In this document: positions 10,346 through 22,979 of the stretch, piece by piece
Position numbering within the stretch: position 1 is the stretch's first letter
Layout of the letters: the number at the start of each line of letters is the position of its first letter
Assembly (NCBI GenBank): GCA_036924285.1
Contig: JAYKYS010000016.1
Coordinates: forward strand, 4,774,001 to 4,838,000
DNA from: Asterella californica
Taxonomy: Eukaryota; Streptophyta; Marchantiopsida; Marchantiales; Aytoniaceae
Direction: 5' to 3'
DNA length: 64,000 bases
Translations under genes and position numbers: made by a program
The notes under the pieces: model-generated
Told to the model about the DNA's origin: nothing
Databases searched by the model: none
Seen by the model: the letters and a program-made list of their open reading frames with translations, nothing else

Positions 10346-11746
10346 ACAACGGTCTTGAAAGTTCATGCAAATGCAAGGACCACCAAGCTTTTTTTAGCCC
10401 TCTCATATTTCTCATGAAGATTACCACTCCTTTACTAGTCCTCTATGAATTCACCACTCATTGACGTTCCAATGCTAAAGTTTTGTCTCGTGTTCCTTCC
10501 ACTTCTTCCATCCAACCTCTTCTGACATTTCGTTCTCCTCTTGGGCATCCATGCAATCCATAGATACCAATCCATAGTAAAGTGAACTTCTTTTCCGCTG
10601 GTCAAATTTCCTACGCCTAATTCGTCCATCCGTGCAATGTGTGGATGGAACCACTTTAATCTTTCCTCTTCTTCTATAGTTCCTCACAATAAATATTCAC
10701 TCTATTTCTTCTTTTTTCGTGCTTCTAGGATAAAATCATTGTTTGACTCTTCTATTGTCAAATGTTCATAATCTGATGTGTGGATATTTGTTTTACCTTG
10801 AACAACTCGTAGTACAAGCTACTGGGATGTGAGACAATTAAATTTATTTTTTCTTGTGATTTGCTTTCGATCTCAATTTGAACATATTCAAGTACTTGTC
10901 ATATTCAAATCTTCATGATTTTCAAAAAGCTTATGCGTCACTTCAACTTCAATAACATAATATTTTCATGACGTTCATCATTGTGGCTTAGTCTTCCAAG
11001 CGACGTAAAGAGAAAGAGCATGATGTTGATAACGTTTATCACCCGGTTAGTCCATCGATCAAGAACTTAAATTCTCCCTAAAGATCACATAAAGAATCAT
11101 GAAGAGAGTTATCATATTGACATTTTCGAGTTCTTCACTATGGGGTTTGGTGCTTATGTTGGATTTATAAACGTCTCTCTCTATAGTGCTATCTACGTGG
11201 GCTGCACTCATGATCCTCATTTGGATTAGAGTGATCTAATCATCCGGTTAATGATGACGGTGGTGCATTCTAATTTTGACATCAAGTTGCATTTTCTATA
11301 TCGTTAGCTACGAGGGTTGCATTCACAACCCTCATTAGGGTTACAATCATTTGACTATGGAGATAATGATATTCCGATTGACGGTGTGGATACATAGAGT
11401 ATTGCGGTTGCAAAGATTATATAAGATATTCAAGAGTTTGGATGACGAGCCGCTATTGGAGCTTTTTGTTAACTTTAAAGGGATGTTTTCTTTATTTTTA
11501 GTTACGCTTTGGCGATCCTTGTCCTACGGTTGGTTTCATAGATTGGTTTATATTTTCGGGTGCAAATTGCATATTACGTCTTTTAGTTTTATGTTTCATA
11601 TCGAAAGTGTACATCAAAGTGGAATTTGGGCATATCTGAAGGGCGAGGTTGTGTGTTTTCCTCTCGTTTTTGTTCCTACACAATATAGCTCTATAGCCAT
11701 ATACCCCGTGTATTCTTGGACAATCTTCACATAATGTGATATGATA
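10346..11746. other. Non-coding gap between elements, with a degenerate tandem repeat
   Basis: Two roughly 110-bp related units ('ctacgtgggctgcactcatgatcctcat' type and 'ctacgagggttgcattcacaaccctcat' type) lie near 11,190 and 11,308. Open frames here (such as 11,351-11,734) show no motif or codon pattern I can support. Confidence 0.35.
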
Positions 11747-12054
11747 TCGTTATCGTGTCGGATTTTGCATGAAGGATGTCCATGAAAACGCGAGGTTCTT
11801 GGTTGTGGAGATGTTGTGTGATGAAACAGAGACAAGACAGAGAAAAACAACCATGAAAATGAATGCTGCGATATATACCAACTCCAAATGTATGTACATT
11901 GCCGATTCTTTCTCCTAAGAGCATAGAACTGAGAAACAAACCAGAACGGTCTGTAGCTTGCTTCAAAAGCTCCTAAAAACAACCCCGAATCACAACCCTG
12001 ACCTAAAACCACCAAAGTGTAGCTCAAAGCAAGAGAAACTTCCATTTGCTAACA
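11747..12054 (-). repeat. 3' LTR of family 2 element
   Basis: Shares long blocks with 17,563-17,841, such as 'gaatgctgcgatatatacca' and 'aatcacaaccctgacctaaa'. There is no clear polypurine tract next to it, which suggests a deletion at the integrase/LTR boundary. Confidence 0.7.
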
Positions 12055-12062
12055 AACAAAAA

Positions 12063-12690
12063 TGTGTCAAAACGTGTTCTTCAGTCGGCATGATAGGTTT
12101 CTGACCTATGATGAGTTCCATCGACATGTAATCTGTTACCGAGCTATGTGTCTGTTCGATCTACCCATAACGCAAATGATAAGAGTCGAGGCCACTCGCG
12201 CATCCTTCTGTTGCAGGCCTTCACCAAAGCCTTCACAAGGGGAGGATGACCACGTTCACTCTTGGCATTCCCTTTTGGGGTTGTAAGCGGTTGTCAGTGA
12301 CAACCTCACCCCACACCTTGCAAAGAATTCACGAGCCTCATGTGCATCTAACTCTCCTCGACCTGTAGTGATCTTTCCCACACATCCATATCGACAAACA
12401 ACCTCTTCCAAGAGAAATCTACATACCCCTTCAGTTGTCTTTGTCCGAAGCGTCCTATCCTCAACTTGATTTGAAAGATCTTCTCTAGCAAGTACTAAGT
12501 ATCTCATCTGCCACAACCCAACTGGCATAGTCACCAAGTCTACAATCCACTTGAAGTGGATTGCCAACGGATAAGTTGGATATAATCCATCTCGATGTCG
12601 GATGTTCGAGTACATCTGACATGTCAAACAAGACTCTACAAAAGATAAAACATCCATGTACATGTTTTTCCACCAATACCGCTCTCTCAT
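12063..12690 (-). pseudogene. Integrase, truncated (family 2)
   Basis: The minus-strand ORF 12,690-12,256 has the zinc-domain end ESCLTCQM and the core start KWIVDLVTMPVG. It continues to VVCRYGCVGKI, GELDAHEAREFF and LTTAYNP, as in Ty3 integrases. Homology continues in other frames to about 12,063 (REWPRLLSFALW type) and then stops at the LTR. The usual C-terminal roughly 100-150 residues are missing. Integrase inserts the cDNA into the chromosome; this copy cannot work. Confidence 0.7.
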
Positions 12691-13126
12691 CTTTGTAAAA
12701 GTGGCTCAAATCTCTCGATGTCCAGCCCAAAGATTCTTATGGAACGCCTTGAGCAACTTCTGCTGATCTTCCTTGTTGCAAATCACTCGTAGCGGTACTT
12801 CACCTTTCTGCTTCGGTCGCTTCCAAAGAAACCCATCATGCAACATGAAGTTGTAGGTCTTCCTTCAAAAATCATCCATCCAAGCTGTCTGCTAAACCAT
12901 CGTACTAAGGTACCTTCCGATGTCAAGCAAATCACCATCATACAATCCTTCAACAAACAACTCATCTTCTCTTCTTGTCTGTGCAATAGAATAGAACTTT
13001 GTTGTCAATATCTTCAACCATCTCATCCTCCCCATCATACTGAGCTCGAGATAACATATCTGCCATCGGATTATCCTTCCCTGCAATATGTCTACACTCC
13101 GAGTTCAACGATTTGATATATGCGAC

Positions 13127-13708
13127 CTATCGTAACATCACAATATCAAGAGTTGAACAATTCATGCTCATCCCTAACAACGGCAAGCAATAAGTTTCAA
13201 CCACCACTACTGCTCCAATCAAATACTCTTCCTCAGTTTTCATAGCTGAAACAATACCCGACAGTTCTCTCTTCACTTGCGGGTAAGCACGTTGTCGAGC
13301 GTTTAACACCTTCGCTTCGAACCTAATCGCAAACATGTCTCCATCCTCATCATCTTGTCCGACTGCCCATCCAATTGCAAATGGACTTGTATCCACAGTA
13401 AGAACCACCGGCCTAACACTCTTGTAATCAATCTTTCCCAAAACTGGAGGAGATGATAGTAAAGACTTCAGCTTCCTTATCGTATCAGTATGCTCTTCCT
13501 CCCATCTGAACTTATGACCCTTACGCAACAATCCATACAACGAATCCACCACATAATGAAGAATCCAAATGTGGTAGAATACACAAGCACCCAAAAGTCT
13601 TCTTATTTCTATGAGCGAGTTGCAAACCTTCTTCATCCTTCCAATCGCATCCATCTTGTTCGGATATGGCTTCCGATCAAACGAACAACACAAATGACCA
13701 ACGATCAA
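13127..13708 (-). pseudogene. RNase H domain (family 2)
   Basis: The 193-residue ORF holds the RT thumb/RNase H link (LRKGHKFRWEEEHTDTIRKL). It also has VVLTVDTSPFAIGWAVGQ with the first catalytic Asp, and ARQRAYPQVKRELSGIVSAM with the catalytic Glu region. It joins RT by a frame change near 13,705. Confidence 0.75.
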
Positions 13709-14709
13709 AACCTCTCTAACCCCAAATGTAGACTTTGCACTTGACAGCGTAAGATGAACTTCCTCAAGTCGAGATAAGATCTTCTCACAATCTGCGATGT
13801 GGTCGGTGACGTATCACCGACACCCCTCTGATCTAATGCTTCATCCTTCTCATCTTCCACACATCCTTTTATGGGGATGTCATCCAAGAACGACATAGTC
13901 TTTTCAAGGATGAAGTCTCTTAGAACTCGATTCATCCCATTCATCCCATTCATCATGTGTGCTACCGAGTTGGTAGCTCCTTGTGGTAAAGTACACATCC
14001 TAACCAACCTTAAAGGTGTCCTCATTGTCGTGAAGCTTCTGCTCTCCTCCGCTAGTTGAAACTGATCATACCTTGAGTAAAGATCTCTCATTGAGTAAAT
14101 TGCTCTTCTTGCAAACGCTTCAGCAAACTCATCCACAATTGGTCCCACCCCAGCATTTCTGATTGTTACTGCGTTCACCGGTTGCATGTCTTGGATGAAC
14201 CGCAGCGACTCATTCTTCTTAGGCACTGTAAACTATCTGCTCGAATACGGTGCAAACGACGACTTCAAGATCTTCATTCGCATCTTCTCCTTCAGCAACT
14301 CCACTAGTTTGGGCAAGTGAGTCCGCGGTACTGGAATTGGTCTCAGGTTCCATGACACATGCGGTACCGTGAAGATAACCATCGAGGTAACAACGTACGA
14401 GTCTACACGTCCAATCTCATGTGGCTCAAAAGTAAATGCTTTCTCATGTCGTGAAAGCATCTCGTTGAAGCACATCCTCTCTTCTGATAGAAGAGACCCA
14501 TCAGATCCAATCTTCAGCTCTTCAATGATCTTCTCCGTGAACTTGTGTCCTATCATTGCAGGATCTCTCAAACTCTTCTCCCTTGAAGCTCGATCCATCT
14601 GTTGGTTAGTGTCTTCCGGCAAAGGACCAGCAACTGACTTTATCTTCTTATCCACTGTCTTGTACCTTGTCTCAACTTGAACCTCTGGTGCACGGAATGA
14701 TTCGATCAC
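13705..14709 (-). pseudogene. Reverse transcriptase (family 2)
   Basis: Two abutting minus-strand frames (14,709-14,233 and 14,226-13,705) make the RT: VPRTHLPKLVELLKEKM, then KKNESLRFIQDMQPVN, LPQGATNS and the active-site box FLDDIP (the Y/FxDD motif). A stop at the Trp position after YSSR splits it. RT copies the element RNA into DNA in virus-like particles; here it is broken. Confidence 0.8.
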
Positions 14710-15161
14710 CGAATAGACCTCCCTTGAATCCGCACAACCTTATACATATTCTCCCATCCAATAGACACGATCTCTCGCAAAGGATTCTCCAACCCATCCT
14801 CTTCATAAACACCAGAAATCCATTCATCCCTTTCTAGCTCACCCAACTCTTTCATCATCAACTCAACATCACGCAAATGTTTTTGTTCTTTTCTCCTCAG
14901 CTTTTCTACCTTCTTGTAAATAGCAACCCCACACTCTGAAAACCCAACAAACCCTATACAAAAGGCACTATCTTCATCAAGCGAGAGTACCTTCTCATGC
15001 GCACCACCACAATCTCGCGCTATAGTGGTACTCAACGAAAATCTTTGAACTCTTCACTCACCCTTGGAAGTGATTTCTCTCTCAGACGATCTCGATTGTG
15101 CTCGTGATTGGACGGTACAATCAAGAATTGTACCGCTCTCGTCTCATCTTGACTTTGGATC

Positions 15162-15959
15162 CTAGCATAAGCAGATCCGTCGTCCAGTACCTTTGTCTCC
15201 ATCCGAGTTGCTATGATAAAAAGTTGACCAAGAACAAAGACTTCTTGACGTCCTTGCTATGCTTCTTGACGTCCTTGCTATGACTTCCTGAACAAAGAAG
15301 TTTTGCTCGATAACAACATCACCTATGCGCACTCTGATGTCTGGACAAGCTCCATACAAGTCTCCTCTTGTGTTGTTGGCTGCTCTTATGACCCACCCAT
15401 GCTCTGTGTTGATCAGCCACTTCTTCCTCTTGTACAGCTCCTTCGACATTATGTTGATTTCTGATCCATGATCGATCAGAGCAACCACCGGCTCATCCAA
15501 GTCTCCGAATCTCACCAACGTCTCCGTTGTAGCTCGAGCCCAGTGACTGTGACTGTAATGACTTGAGCTTTGTTTTCCATCCTCTTCTTCATCCTCAAAA
15601 TGTACCCTGCGCCTTCGATCTCTTTCTTCCTCTGAAGAATAAACACTGCACTTTGCAAGCTCTCTCTCCTCATCCACAAACATCATAGTATCCAAGGCAT
15701 GTGATAAACCAGTCTCATCCGTAATATGTCGCTTTCGTTTGATGACATCGATGATGACATCATGAAACTCCCGCTTAGCAATGCCCAACACTTCCCTCAT
15801 GGTAAACTCCACCTTCGCATTCAGAATGCGATCTTCCAAGACTCCTTTCAAGTCTGTTGAAGCGTCGATGTCCGACTGTAGTTTGTATGCAGCCGTCTTA
15901 CCTTTCTCCTTTTGAAACTCCTTTGCTCTCTCTTTCGATGGAGAAGGAGCATCATCCAT
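15162..15959 (-). pseudogene. Aspartic protease region (family 2)
   Basis: The 265-residue ORF includes EPVVALIDHGSEINIMSKEL, a pepsin-like retroelement protease start. The catalytic D-(S/T)-G triad reads D-H-G, a substitution that should inactivate it. The upstream part is charged linker. ORF 15,035-14,706 continues toward RT in another frame. Confidence 0.65.
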
Positions 15960-15983
15960 CGGTAGATCTTGAGCTCTTGCATC

Positions 15984-17423
15984 TCAAAGCTCTTGATGAA
16001 CCTTCTCCCCTCGAGTCTGTCTCTTTGAAGAAGTTCCTTCCCTTGAATCCTCTGAATCTCGCCTTCTCTTCTCTTCCAACAACGCTTCGTGTTGGTTCTT
16101 GACGATGTACGCATGCACCGATAGAGCTTCTGTCGGATCCTCCCATCCAGTATCCTTCCGGATAGTAGCAGCTGTTCTTAGCAACGTCTCACGTGTCATC
16201 TTCCCTTTCTGTTTCATGGAGATGACAGATGACCACAATCCACTCGGCTCAACTTGCCGGTTAAAACTTCTCTCATCTTGATCCTCAACTCTCGCGCCAT
16301 AGGTTCCAGCTTTCATCATTGCAACTGCTTGCGCTGATAGGTGGTCCTCAACCAACTTCTTCATCCCTCCTCTACCAAAGTTGGTCTCAAGAAGTGCACA
16401 AGTATCCCTCAGCGCTACCTTCCCATCCTTCCAGAAGATCACTCCTTGTTGTAAGATATCAGTGAACTCCTTACAATCTCTACGTGGATGATTGGTACAT
16501 CACATCATATATACCGCTGGATCCAGCCTTGCTTCTCAATCGGTCTTGCTCCGCTTGTAGACCCCTTCTCTTCTAATCTTGTGAGCTTGATCTGCAGATC
16601 TCGCATTCCACGCAAAATCTCCTCAAGGTTTGAATCATCCTTCTTCGGAGATACTACAGGTGCCTGAACAACTAGAACAACTAGGACAGATGGACCAACT
16701 GGTACTATCTGTCTAGCAACAAGAACCACTGGTCGGACCACAGGAACAGATGTTACAGCAGTCGATATTGATGCTAGTCTCCTAACATGAACTTTCTCTC
16801 GTCTTCGCTCTCTCTTGGTAAGCAGACCAACAGCTTCTTCAACCTTCTTCCAACTGCTGTTCAATCCATCATCTTCTTCTCGATCCTCCAGAAGTACCTC
16901 CAGCTTCTCTTGCAGCTTCTCATCTGCAGCCAGAAAAAATAACTCTGTCTTGTTGGACTGCAACGTCAACTTCTCCATCCTAGTCAGCCGTGAAAACTGC
17001 TTTTCAAACTCCCTGAGCAACTCTGTAGCTTGTAAACCTTTCCTTGGTTGCTCAACCCACTCCAAGAATGATTTCTTGGTGACCCGATCAGAGTCCTCTA
17101 AGAAGTACTCATCCATCAAGGCACGAGCAAATGTCTCCCAATCTTTGTTAAAATGCTTCGTTAGCATTTTAACATGATCCCTAATCTCTGGAGCTGCTGC
17201 TAACTCAAACGTCTCAATTATCTCATCTTCTAACCCGGTTCAGCTCCATCTCTTTCACATAATGCCTCAGATATCTTGAGACATCTCTCTCATCAAACTG
17301 GTCAATCCTGCTAACCACCGCTTGTAGCGCCTTTGTTGCCAAAGCTTCCTTCCGCTCATCAGACTGTTGTTGCCGTAAGAACATAGTGAAAGCTTGGAAC
17401 ATCGATGCAGTCGTCAGATCCAA
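15984..17423 (-). pseudogene. Gag (family 2), in pieces
   Basis: Three minus-strand ORFs in order: 17,423-17,223 (FTMFLRQQQSDERKEALATK, SRYLRHYVKEMEL), 17,167-16,505 (DWETFARALMDEYFLEDSDR, FLEWVEQPRKGLQATELLRE) and 16,442-15,984. The second matches the core of gag from related Ty3 families. Gag is the particle protein. Frame breaks lie between pieces. A closely related fragment lies at 30,850-31,369. Confidence 0.7.
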
Positions 17424-17542
17424 TTATACCTTCGGCAACCCACCTGAACCACTAGCTCCATCTCCATCATCTTTCTCATCCCCATTCATGACTGCCAATC
17501 TCTTCTTCAAAGTTCACACACATAAGAAATCTCCACCCCAGA

Positions 17543-17562
17543 CCTTCACGTCGAGTTCACCA
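17543..17562 (-). promoter_or_regulatory. Putative tRNA primer-binding site (family 2)
   Basis: On the minus strand TGGTGAACTCGACGTGAAGG directly follows the 5' LTR edge. TGG fits pairing to a tRNA CCA end. I cannot name the tRNA. Confidence 0.4.
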
Positions 17563-17841
17563 TCGATATCATGTCCGATTTTACGTGAAGGATGTCCAGG
17601 AAAACGCGAGGTTCTTGGCTGTGGAGATGTTGTGTGCTGAAATAGAGACAAGACAGAGAAAAACAACCACGGAAACGAATGCTGCGATATATACCAACTC
17701 CAAATGTATGCACACTGTCAGTTCTTTCTCCAAAGGTCTGTAACCTGCTTCGAGAGCCCCTAAAAACAACCCCTGAATCACAACCCTGACCTAAACCACT
17801 GAAGCGTAGTTCAAAGCAAGAGAAACTTCCCTTTGCTAACA
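17563..17841 (-). repeat. 5' LTR of family 2 element
   Basis: Partner of 11,747-12,054 in the same orientation. It starts TGTTAGCAAA on the minus strand. Confidence 0.7.
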
Positions 17842-18998
17842 AATAGAGCCACAACAGTATCACGCGATCCAAACCCAAGTCCAAACCACACCCATGTACA
17901 AGCTCTTAGCCAAAACTAGCTCCCACAAGCTGTATATAGCCAACCAAAACTCTAACGAACTCAAAAGAGCAAAACTCGTAGCGAAGAAATCGAAAAAGAT
18001 CTATCTGAGAACATCCTCCTCTCGTCGAACGGATTTCAGATGTCGATAGGGTCTCCTCCACTGACTCCGTTAACCCAAGAAACCTTTAGATCTGACTCCC
18101 AACAGTCGAGATATCGCTGATTTTTGGTCGGAAGTGATCGAACTTTCAAAAACTCATCCCTGCGGCTTAAAACCGCATACACCGCACAAACGGATCGTCT
18201 AAACTGATATCCGTCTTCCATGGCAGATAGATCTAGCTATCACGAACCCAACGAGACTCCAAACAAGCCGTTTGGAGTTCCCTTTGCAAAACCACACAAG
18301 AAATTTGGTCGCAGGTTGCAAAAAACTGACGTAAATGGACTCCCTGCGGCTCAAACTCGGTCACCTCACCCAAACCAACAATCCAATCCACGTATTGTCT
18401 TCTCCTATGCGTAGATCAAGACTCTCTGGTTGCGTAGGCACCAAGAACGAAGAGTTTGGCACAACTATCGCGAAGAACATCCCAATTTTAAGTCGCAGGC
18501 GATGAAAAACCTGACGCAAGCGCTTCTCTGCGAGCCAATTTCACTCACAACTCCTAAACCGCCTAATGAAACTTGGTATCGTCTTCAATTTCCTGTAGAA
18601 CTCGGTGTTCTGATCACGATGGATCCAAGGACAGCAAGTTTGGACTCCGGAACGACCCGAACGGTCCAACTCTCCTTCATAGGTAACTGAAATCTCTAAA
18701 TCTCTTTCCTGCGTCTCAATTTCTCTTAGCACACATCCTTCGATCCGTCTCTTCCCAAACCGTCTTAACTTGTGCGTAGCCTGCACAGATCTGAACCCAA
18801 TGACACCTTGTGCGCGTGTATTGGACTTCTCAATTCTTCAAAACGTCCACCGACAAGTCGCAAGAACAAGCAAGCTCCTTAAGCAGCCCCCTTGTATCAG
18901 TCTCTGTACGTACGAAGTTCTCTCTGATAATAATGAAGCAGACCCCTTGCGTCTTTGATATAACGCCTGAAGCTGCAAATACCCAATCAGCAAGTAAA
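17842..18998. other. Unassigned sequence
   Basis: Moderate GC with open frames on both strands but no motif, homology or splice pattern I can support. It holds short repeats of the type 'actcggtcacctcacccaaa'. Confidence 0.3.
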
Positions 18999-19475
18999 CT
19001 AGGGCCTAGCTTGATTTTCCCTTCTTTCGAATCGCATAACTTCTCCAGTAGGTGTCCAAATGAAATAGACAAGATGCCCATGGAAAGCTGACAAAGAGCT
19101 CTACCCATCTATGTGATGAAATTGAAGATCCGAAGTCGTGCCAAAAGTCCATAAGCTGGGGCCTAACTTGTTTTACCTATCTTTCGAGTCTTGTAACTTC
19201 TCCACTAGGTGTCCAAACGAAGTAGACAAAGTGCATATGAAAAGCTGACAAGGAGCTCTATCCACTGATGCGATAAAAGTGAAGATCCGAAGTTATGCCA
19301 AAAGCTCGTAAGCTAGGGCCTAGCTTGTTTTACCCATTCTTGTAACTTCTCCACTAGGCGTCCAAGCGTTGTAGACGAAGTGCATATGGAGTGCTGACAA
19401 AGAGCTCCATCCACTGATGCGATGAAAATGGAGATCTGAAATGATGCCAAAAGCTTGTAAGCTAAGGCCTAGCTT
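18999..19475. repeat. Three tandem units of about 157 bp
   Basis: Units begin at 18,999, 19,156 and 19,313, each with CTRGGGCCTARCTTG; a fourth start is at 19,462. Spacing is 157, 157 and 149 bp. Shared inner blocks include 'gtaacttctccactaggtgtcc' type and 'gctgacaaagagctc' type. Units differ at many sites, so the array is old. Similar 'GCTTAGCTAGG' wording occurs in the 2-kb element at 49.4-59.1 kb. Confidence 0.85.
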
Positions 19476-21382
19476 GTCTTTCTCATGAGTGTCTTTGGAG
19501 CGACAAGCATCGAAGTCTGAATTTCAGATAGGAGTCAATCCACGACACGACATCGTGCTCTGAAGAGATAGAATCCCACTCTATGTTAGGAAGTCTAGTT
19601 AGAAGTGCATATAATACTTTGGACAATAAGTGGACCAATAAGACTTTATCAAGAAAAGTTAGATATAAGACGACAACTGATTTTAAAATAAAAAGTTTTA
19701 TGTAGAATGTAGTCATATCTATCTCGACTTGGGCCATTTTTTCTCCTCCTAACATGCGTTAGAGGAGGAGAAAAATCTCACCGTTGTTAAATCGTTCAAG
19801 TTGTGAACTTGAGTCCTAATGTGAGATACTTACAAGGCTTTTGCCTCGTTATTTTCATGGCATGTGAGGTTAGATTGAGTATGATCTATTTGGCTGATGG
19901 ATATGATAGGATTAAATATCAAATAGATTAGAGATATGATTAATGAGTTAAGGCCTCTCGCACCCATTATGATGATAGCACATGGTGCTCTATCTCTTCG
20001 TATAACCTTATTATATATAGTGTGTGAGTGTATGACATTTTATTCCTTTTTACTTCAAGTTTCCTTCAAGATCGACACGTTTGATTAAAGCGAGTTCTTG
20101 AACACAACTCATCAAGAACGAAGTCTCAAGAAGGGAATGATATTATGAAGTTGATCATGTTAGTATAGAAAATCTTTGCATCAATTTAGCATGTTGGAAA
20201 GTTTATCTTAGTAAAGAGAACTTTGTGCACAAGGAAAAATATATCTTCTCGAAGAATCCTACACATTGTCCAACCGAGGAAATCATGATGGAAAGTACCA
20301 TGAATAAAACCTTATGGAAAGTATAATCATGGAAACCTTTGAGGAGGTACAGACATTTTCTCTATAACCTACATACATAGTTATAGCAACGAGTAGGAAT
20401 TTAATGATTTGTAGGATTGTGTCTCCCGATCTAAGAATGTAAACTATGATGTCTTGTTATACAAAGGTTTGACGTGTACATTATACTTAATACAAATATT
20501 TATTATATAATTGTGTAGTTTGCAAGAGAAGTAGAAATAAAATCTTGCTAAAATGACATTAGAAAGATCAGATTTTTGCTGGAGGATTTGTTAGGTGTCA
20601 AAGGTGTGCAAAAGGATAAGGTTGAGTTCTTTAAACCTCTATTGGTCAGTCCTAAACTTTTTTCTATACATAAGATAATCGTTTGAGGAGAATGGAGCAC
20701 GGCCATTTGGGATTGAGAAGATTTGAAGAAATGGATGATGAGTTTTTTACTATAGTAGCAATCTTTAGTGATTGTTTGAATATGACTACAAGAAGTTGGT
20801 TGAGTGCGGATTTTACACAAACCTTTTAGAAGAATGGAAATTTGTTGAGATTGGATGAGCGTGATGTCAATCATTTTCAAACTCCATGAGATCATAGTGT
20901 ATTAGATGTTGAAGATGTCACTCCAAAATTCACCACAAGGTGTGATGCGGACTGAAAGTTATGGCTGATTAAAGACAAAGAGATGCATAAAGCTTGTAAT
21001 CTAGAGCATCGACTTTGGATATTCATACGGTTTGATCTACACAATCAAATATGCTCAAATTTTATGAATAGCATAAGAGTACCTTGTGCTTTACGAACAC
21101 AAGAGGTTTCGGTCAAATGAACGATTCATTTAATCGAGGTAGCTCTTATTTTGAATATGACGGTTAAGAAGACGTGTAATTTTAAATTGTTTTTTATTGT
21201 CAGAAGATCTGCAATTTGATTACCAAATAACAATCTTACTATTTTACCCACGTGGTATGTTTGAGATGGAGATGAACATATTATGCACTCAACGTGGCAA
21301 AGTGCGCTTCTCAATTGTTAAAAGCGATTACTTTGTCGAGTCCAAAAGACTAGATATATGATGTGTTTGTTTTATGGTGTGT
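19476..21382. other. AT-rich spacer with one long hairpin
   Basis: At 19,737-19,775 'tctcctcctaac' and 'gttagaggaggaga' form a near-perfect inverted repeat (about 15 bp with a 2-nt bulge, loop ATGC). From 19,860 to 21,380 I see no coding region I can assign; stops are dense in all frames. Confidence 0.4.
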
Positions 21383-22979
21383 TGTAGTGTCGCAGGATTA
21401 CTCCTTTTGCCCATTTAGTATTCAAGATATCGTTCCCACATAAGATTTGCACAAGTAACGCTGCTCTAAGTTCTAAGATCTGTTCAAACACACAAACACA
21501 CGGGTTTTGTCTAGAAATCCCGTCTTCTCACACAACCACGCGTCTTCTAGACTCGCCAAAAGGTGCTCTGGACCTAAACAAATAACTACTAACTAAAATA
21601 TCACACAACTATTCACAGAGAAGCTCGAGAAGACGCTTCATGCTTCCAGGTCACTTCTTCCGGTCTTCTCGATACCGTCTTCCCAAAGCAATTCTTGGCT
21701 TCTCGGGGTTCAACTCGGCTTCTCACACCTCCAGAAGACTGCTCCTGCTTCGCAGAAGTCGACTAGCAACGGCTGTTACACTTTACTCTCTCTATCACAT
21801 TCCAACGGGTTAGATTAATCACATGGTGTATGCCCCTGTAGCCTTCCCAGGCTTCTGTCTACGGAAATGGTCTTCTTGCAGCACTACAACGACATTCACC
21901 TTCACGGAAGCTCAATAGAAGTCTCGGAAGCTCACTAGAAGAAGGTAAGAAGATGGGGAAGATGAGAGAAGATGGGGAAGAATGGAACATCCAAACGAGA
22001 GAAAACAAGATGAAAAGGAGAAATTAAGATTCCGACATGCTTCTAGTCCGGATCCTGACTAACAAGCCATCCCTGCTTGTAATAGTTTGGGGAGGAAGAC
22101 AACAAACGTGTGTACAGTTGCACCATCTTCTACTTGAGGATGTCGTCTTCTGCTGTGGGAAGAAGGCTTCTTTCTTCTTCTCTCGCTGCTCCGACTACTC
22201 TGTCTTATGGGATCCCTTATCCATAAGATCGCCTGTACGTAGATCCTAAGTGCTCCACTGGACGAGCCAAGCTGCAATTCCACAACTGCTGACAGTCACC
22301 GCCATTCAAGAAGAACGCTTCCCATGCACAATGGACAGTGAATCCAAGAAAATCCACCACCCAGAAGACATGGACAAAGCTTCTGCACTCAAATCAGCAA
22401 TCCATTCTCCGAGAAGAAGTCACATTGGCATTGGGAAGCTCACTCCTTCTACTTCCTGCTCCTACTCCTCGACACACTAGTCTAGCCAACAGGACTGCAC
22501 GAGGATGCCGTTCCCTGCTCCTAAACTGTCCACTACCTCTATCTACATCTTCGAACCACTGCTGGTAACGGCATGCAGACTCCTCCGGTATAATCCCCAT
22601 CGGGTGTAGTGTGTGTGCGCAGAGTACACAACAACGTACTTAGTGCGCCCTTCAAATGTGTACACTTTGTCTAATGTGTCATGAGTCTACATCGTAAAAT
22701 ATTTGTATGTGTGAAGAACTGAATTTCTTACTCTTCGATCTTACTTATGCATCTGCCACGAGAAAATAGAGAAGACGACCACCAGGGAGAGATGGGCGCT
22801 GTCAGAAGGCTGCCACCCCACATGCAAGTCGTTTCCTTTTCCGGTTTAGCCCTCTAGTTTGCTATTCCTATGCTGCCACATGGTATCCTAACTAAATTTA
22901 CATTGAAAACTGCCACCCTTAAGATAGCATGTTTGGTCCTACTAAGTTTAGAAATGTCAACGTCGGTTATGGTTGCTAT

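Larger units (their letters stand above)
11747..17841 (-). mobile_element. Degenerate Ty3-type LTR retrotransposon (family 2)
   Basis: Related direct repeats bound a minus-strand gag-PR-RT-RNaseH-IN order: 11,747-12,054 (3' LTR, about 308 bp) and 17,563-17,841 (5' LTR, about 279 bp). The size difference is explained mainly by a roughly 29-bp segment present only in the 3' copy. Both start TGTTAGCAAA on the minus strand. TGGTGAACTCGACG directly follows the 5' LTR and is a plausible primer-binding site. I see no target duplication. The coding region has many stops and frameshifts, and integrase ends at the 3' LTR without its usual C-terminal part. This element is old and not autonomous. Confidence 0.75.

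Noticed and set aside
11351..11734. 127-residue protein
   Set aside because: No motif or repeat partner, AT-rich, overlaps degenerate repeats and the edge of an LTR.
20548..20895. 115-residue minus-strand ORF
   Set aside because: No recognisable domain; surrounding frames are dense with stops.
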